The notes beneath the pieces were generated by a model. The model saw nothing but the letters and a program-made list of their open reading frames with translations. It searched no databases and was not told the origin of the DNA. DNA of 64,000 nt, from NCBI RefSeq assembly GCF_963662255.1, contig NC_085082.1:744001-808000 (forward strand), given 5' to 3'. Shown one piece after another: positions 45,101 through 52,068 of this stretch; the stretch's first letter is position 1, and the number at the start of each line of letters is the position of its first letter. Origin of the DNA: Cinclus cinclus. Its lineage: Eukaryota > Chordata > Aves > Passeriformes > Cinclidae. The translations under genes and the position numbers were made by a program.

Positions 45101-48100
45101 TACAGCACACCTGGGTACAGGTACAGCACACCTGGGCACAGTACTCACATGTTCTCACACGCGCCGCTCACCGACGAGACACGGGAGCTGCTGGACAAGG
45201 TAACGCACACCTGGGCACACCTGGGTACACCTGGGCACAGGTACAGCACACCTGGGTACAGGTACAGCACACCTGGGCACAGTTCTCACATGTTCTCACA
45301 CGCGCCGCTCACCGACGAGACACGGGAGCTGCTGGACAAGGTAACGCACACCTGGGCACACCTGGGCACACCTGGGCACTGGTACAGCACACCTGGGTAC
45401 AGGTACAGCACACCTGGGCACAGTTCTCACATGTTCTCACACGCGCCGCTCACCGACGAGACACGGGAGCTGCTGGACAAGGTAACGCACACCTGGGCAC
45501 ACCTGGGCACACCTGGGCACAGGTACAGCACACCTGGGTACAGGTACAGCACACCTGGGTACAGTTCTCACATGTTCTCACACGCGCCGCTCACCGACGA
45601 GACACGGGAGCTGCTGGACAAGGTAACGCACACCTGGGCACACCTGGGTACACCTGGGCACAGGTACAGCACACCTGGGTACAGGTACAGCACACCTGGG
45701 TACAGGTACAGCACACCTGGGCACAGTTCTCACATGTTCTCACACGCGCCGCTCACCGACGAGACACGGGAGCTGCTGGACAAGGTAACGCACACCTGGG
45801 CACACCTGGGTACACCTGGGCACAGGTACAGCACACCTGGGTACAGGTACAGCACACCTGGGTACAGGTACAGCACACCTGGGCACAGTTCTCACATGTT
45901 CTCACACGCGCCGCTCACCGACGAGACACGGGAGCTGCTGGACAAGGTAACGCACACCTGGGCACACCTGGGTACACCTGGGCACAGGTACAGCACACCT
46001 GGGTACAGGTACAGCACACCTGGGCACAGTTCTCACATGTTCTCACACGCGCCGCTCACCGACGAGACACGGGAGCTGCTGGACAAGGTAACGCACACCT
46101 GGGCACACCTGGGTACACCTGGGCACAGGTACAGCACACCTGGGTACAGGTACAGCACACCTGGGCACAGTTCTCACATGTTCTCACACGCGCCGCTCAC
46201 CGACGAGACACGGGAGCTGCTGGACAAGGTAACGCACACCTGGGCACACCTGGGTACACCTGGGCACAGGTACAGCACACCTGGGTACAGGTACAGCACA
46301 CCTGGGCACAGTACTCACATGTTCTCACACGCGCCGCTCACCGACGAGACACGGGAGCTGCTGGACAAGGTAACGCACACCTGGGCACACCTGGGTACAC
46401 CTGGGCACAGGTACAGCACACCTGGGTACAGGTACAGCACACCTGGGTACAGGTACAGCACACCTGGGCACAGTTCTCACATGTTCTCACACGCGCCGCT
46501 CACCGACGAGACACGGGAGCTGCTGGACAAGGTAACGCACACCTGGGCACACCTGGGTACACCTGGGCACAGGTACAGCACACCTGGGTACAGGTACAGC
46601 ACACCTGGGTACAGGTACAGCACACCTGGGCACAGTTCTCACATGTTCTCACACGCGCCGCTCACCGACGAGACACGGGAGCTGCTGGACAAGGTAACGC
46701 ACACCTGGGCACACCTGGGTACACCTGGGCACAGGTACAGCACACCTGGGTACAGGTACAGCACACCTGGGCACAGTTCTCACATGTTCTCACACGCGCC
46801 GCTCACCGACGAGACACGGGAGCTGCTGGACAAGGTAACGCACACCTGGGCACACCTGGGTACACCTGGGCACAGGTACAGCACACCTGGGTACAGGTAC
46901 AGCACACCTGGGCACAGTTCTCACATGTTCTCACACGCGCCGCTCACCGACGAGACACGGGAGCTGCTGGACAAGGTAACGCACACCTGGGTACACCTGG
47001 GCACAGGTACAGCACACCTGGGTACAGGTACAGCACACCTGGGTACACCTGGGCACAGGTACAGCACACCTGGGTACAGGTACAGCACACCTGGGCACAG
47101 TTCTCACATGTTCTCACACGCGCCGCTCACCGACGAGACACGGGAGCTGCTGGACAAGGTAACGCACACCTGGGTACACCTGGGCACAGGTACAGCACAC
47201 CTGGGCACACCTGGGCACAGGTACAGCACACTTGGTACAGGCACAGCACACCTGGCACAACTGAGGTCATTGTCTCCCCCAGTTTAACCCAGTTTACCCC
47301 AGTTTAATCCCATTGTATCCCCTCCCAGTCCCTCCCAGTCCCTCCCAGCCCGTCCCAGTCCGTCCCGGTCCCTCCCAGTCCCTCCCAGTCCCTCCCAGTC
47401 CGTCCCGGTCCCTCCCAGTCCGTCCCAGTCCGTCCCAGTCCGTCCCAGTCCCTCCCAGTCCGTCCCAGTCTGTCCCAGTCCATCCCAGTCCCTCCCAGTC
47501 CCTCCCAGTCCCTCCCAGTCCGTCCCAGTCCGTCCCAGTGTGCCCATTTCCCATTGCAGATGCTGCTGGAGGACGCCGAGGCGGGCAGGACCCCCAGTTT
47601 ATCCCAGTTTAACCCAGTTTACCCCAGTTTAATCCCATTGTATCCCCTCCCAGTCCCTCCCGGTCCCTCCCAGTCCGTCCCAGTCCCTCCCAGTCCCTCC
47701 CGGTCCCTCCCGGTCCCTCCCAGTCCGTCCCAGTCCCTCCCAGTCCGTCCCAGTCCGTCCCAGTGTGCCCATTTCCCGTTGCAGATGCTGCTGGAGGACG
47801 CCGAGGCGGGCGCCGAGGACCAGAAGGAGGTGGAGGAGCTCAAGAAGCAGGGCATCAACCCCCTCCCCAAACCCCCGCCAGGTGTGGGGCTCCTCCCCAC
47901 CCCCCCCCCGCCCCCCCGCCCCCTGCCCCTCCCCCCCTCCCCGCTCCCTGCCCCTCCCCCCGCCCGCCCCTCCCCTCCCCCCTCCCTCCATGGATCCCCT
48001 GGAGCCCCCCCCGGATCCCTTCAAGAAAATTCCGTCGCTCTTCGAGATCGTCGTGAGACCCACGGGGCAGCTGGCCGAGAAACTGGGGGTCAGGTGAGCG

Positions 48101-51100
48101 CACCTGGGGGCACCTGGGCACACCTGGGGGTCAGATGAGCGCACCTGGGGGCACCTGGGCACACCTGGGCGTCAGGTGAGAGCACCTGGGGGCACCTGGG
48201 CACACCTGGGGGGCACCTGGGCACACCTGGGGGTCAGATGAGCGCACCTGGGGGGCACCTGGGCACACCTGGGGGGCAGGTGAGCGCACCTGGGTGTCAG
48301 GTGAGTGCACCTGGGCACACCTCAGGGTCAATTGAGTGCACCTGGGGGCACCTGGGCCCGCCTTGGGGTCAGGTGAGCGTACCTGAGGGGCAGGTGACAA
48401 CACCTGGGCACACCTGGGGGGCAGGTGAGCGCACCTGGGCACACCTCAGGGTTAATTGAGTGCACCTGGGGGCACCTGGGCCCGCCTTGGGGTCAGGTGA
48501 GCGTACCTGAGGGGCAGGTGACAACACCTGGGGACACCTGGGGGTACCTGGGGGTCAGGCAAGCGCACCTGGGGGTACCTGGGGGCACTTGGGGGACAGG
48601 AAAGTGCACCCGGGCACATCTGCGGGTCAGGTGAGCGCACCTGGGGGCATTTACAGCACACCTAGGGGGCAGGTTAGCACACCTGGGGGTACATGGGGGG
48701 CAGGTGAGCGCACCTGGGCACACCTGGAGAACAACTTTACCCTCAGATTTCCCCCTGAATCTCCCCCTTTTTGTTGTTTTTTATTTTTATTTTATTTTAC
48801 TTTATTAAATTAATGCTCTTCCCCCTCTGCAGGCACCCCGGCGCCCCTCCCCCACCTCGTTTCCCCGGTCCCGGTGGGGGAGGGGCGGGGGGTCCTCCCC
48901 CTCCAGGGCCCCTCCCCCCACCTGAGCTCCACCCCGACCTCGGCCCCCCCGGGATGGGCCCGGGTGGGCCCCCCCTGCTGCCCTTCCCCCACCCCGACGA
49001 GCCGCCCCTCCCCCACCCGGGCGTGCCCCTCCCCCCACCGGGGGCCGGACCGGAAGTGGGGATGGGACCCGGGTTCTACGAGGGGTTCTACCCCCCCCAG
49101 GAGGGGGGGATGGGCATGGAGCCCCCCGCGGGGGGGGAGGGGACAGGTGAGTGGGGAATGGGGGGAGGGCACGGGGGAGGGGGAAATGGGGGGAGGGCAC
49201 AGGGGAGGGGGGAATGGTGGCAGGTGAGGGTGGAGGGGACAGGTGAGGGGGGAATGGGTGGAGGGGGACATGGGGGAGGGGAGGGGACAGGTGAGGAGGG
49301 AGGGGAGGGGACAGGTGAGTGGGGAATGGTGGCAGGTGAGGGGGGAATGGGGAGAGGGAGAGATGGGGGGAGGGGACAGGTGAGGAGGGAGGGGACAGGT
49401 GAGGGGGGGAGGGGACAGGTGAGGTGGAAACCGTGGGAGAAAGAGGAGTGGGTGAGGGGTGAGCCTGAATTTCCCACTTCTGCACAGATTTCCCAGTTCC
49501 CACCCCGAAACTCCCAATCCCACCCCGAAACTCCCAATCCCACCCCGAAACTCCCAATCCCATCCCAAAATTCCCAACCCCACCCCGAAATTCCCAATCC
49601 CATCCCGAAATTCCCAATCCCACCCCAATCCCATTTTTTTCACCCCAAACCCCCCCCTTTTCTCCACCCCACTCCAGACGATTACGGCTCCTACGACTCG
49701 GCCGAGGGTCCTGGGGGGGATCCCCTGTTCCCGGAGGAGCCCGAGGGTCCCTCCGGAATTCCCGGAATTCCCGAATTCCTGCCCTCGGGAGCTCAGCGCC
49801 TCTTCCTGCGCATCCGGCAGCAGCGGGGCCCGGAGGGCGGCCGGAGAGCGGCCGAGGGGGGACGGAGCGAGCGGGAGCACGAGGAGGGTGAGGGGACCCC
49901 CCGTCCCAAAAAACCCCAAAAAATAATCCTGGAAATCCTGGAAATCCAGAAAATCCCGATCCCGATAATCCCAATCCCAAAAATCCTGATAATCCCAATC
50001 CCAAAAATCTCGATAATCCCAATCCCTGTCCCGGCCGGAAGCGGCCGAGGGGGGACGGAGCGAGCGGGAGCACGAGGAGGGTGAGGGGATCCCCCGTCCC
50101 AAAAAACCCCAAAAAATAATCCTGAAAATCCTGGAAATCCAGAAGATCCCGATCCCGATAATCCCAATCCCAAAAATCCTGATAATCCCAATCCCAAAAA
50201 TCCCGATAATCCCAATCCCTGTCCCGGCCGGAAGCGGCCGAGGGGGGACGGAGCGAGCAGGAGCACGAGGAGGGTGAGGGGACCCCCCGTCCCAAAAAAC
50301 CCCAAAATCCCAAAAATCCTGATCCCAGAAATGCCAAAATCCTGCAAATCCCAATAATCCCAATCCCAAAAATCACGAAAATCCTGAGTGTCCCGATCCT
50401 GAAAATCCTGATCCTAAAAAATCCCAAAATCCCGAAAATCCTGATCCCAAAAACCCAAATCCCAATCCTGATGCCCTGATCTCAATCCTGATCCCAAAAA
50501 CCCCGATCCCAAAAATCCCGATCCTGAAATTCCTGATCCCAAAAATCCCAAAATCCTGAAATTCCTGATCCCAAAAATCCCAAAATCCTGAAAATCCTGA
50601 TCCCCAAAAAATCCCCAAATCCTGAAAATCCTGATCCCGAAAACCCCAATCCCAAAAAAATCCCAAAATCCCAAAAATCCTGATCCCAAAAATCCTGAGT
50701 GTCCCGATCCCGAAAGTCCTGATCCCAAATATCCTGATCCCAAAAATCCTGATCCCAAAAAATCCTGAAAATCCTGATCCCGAAAATCCTGAGTGTCCCG
50801 ATCCCGAAAATCCTGAAAATCCTGATCCCAAATATCCTGATCCCAAAAAATTCCCAAAATCCCGAAAATCCTGATCCCAAAAACCCAAATCCCAATCCTG
50901 ATGCCCTGATCTCAATCCTGATCCCAAAAACCCCGATCCCAAAAATCCCAATCCTGAAATTCCTGATCCCAAAAATCCCAAAATCCTGAAAATCCTGATC
51001 CTCAAAAAATCCCAAAATCCCGAAAATCCTGATCCCAAAAACCCCGATCCCAAAAAAATCCCAAAATCCCAAAAATCCTGATCCCAAAAATCCTGAGTGT

Positions 51101-52032
51101 CCCGATCCCGAAAGTCCTGATCCCAAATATCCTGATCCCAAAAAATTCCCCAAATCCTGAAAATCCTGATCCCAAAAACCCCGAAATCCCAAAAAATTCC
51201 CAAAATCCCAAAAATCCCGATCCCTGTGGGGAAGGAGGAGGAGGAGCAAGGTCCCAAATTTGGGTTAAATTCCGGGGAAATCAACCCAGAAGAAACAAAA
51301 AATCCAAATTTTTTTGTTTCACTGCGAATTTTTGGGGTTAAATTCTGAGAAAAACCGGCCCAGAGGAAACAAAAAATTCAAATTTTTTTGTCTAATTGCA
51401 AATTTTTGGGTTAAATTTTAAGGAAATCTGCCAATATTTTTTCTATTTACTGCAAATTTTTGGGTTAAAATCTTTGAAAATCAGCCCAGAGGAAACAAAA
51501 AATCCCAAAATTTTTGATTTCACTGCCAATTTTTGGGTCGAATTCTGAGAAAAATCAGCCCAGAGGAAACAAAAAATCCCAAAATTTTTGATTTCACTGC
51601 AAATTTTTGGGTCGAATTCTGAGAAAATCGGCCCAGAGGAAACAAAAAATCCAAATTTTTTTATTCACTGCAAATTTTTGGGTTAAAATCTTTGAAAATC
51701 AGCCCAGAGGAAACAAAAAATCCCAAAATTTTTGATTTCACTGCCAATTTTTGGGTCGAATTCTGAGAAAAATCAGCCAATATTTCTGTTCCCGCTTCAA
51801 AAATTTTTTGGGGGTTAAAAATCCTTGAAAAATCATCTTCGATGAAACCAAAAATCCCAAATGTTTCTTATTTCCCTTCAAACTGGCCTTAAACTCTTGA
51901 GAAAAACCAACCCAGAATAAAAAAAAAAAACCAAAAAAAAAGCAAAAAAACCCCCAAAATTCTTTTCCTTTCCCTACGACGAATTCATTCAAACGATCCC
52001 AGCGAGGACCCGAAAACCCCAAAAATAAATCC

Positions 52033-52068
<36 letters not shown>

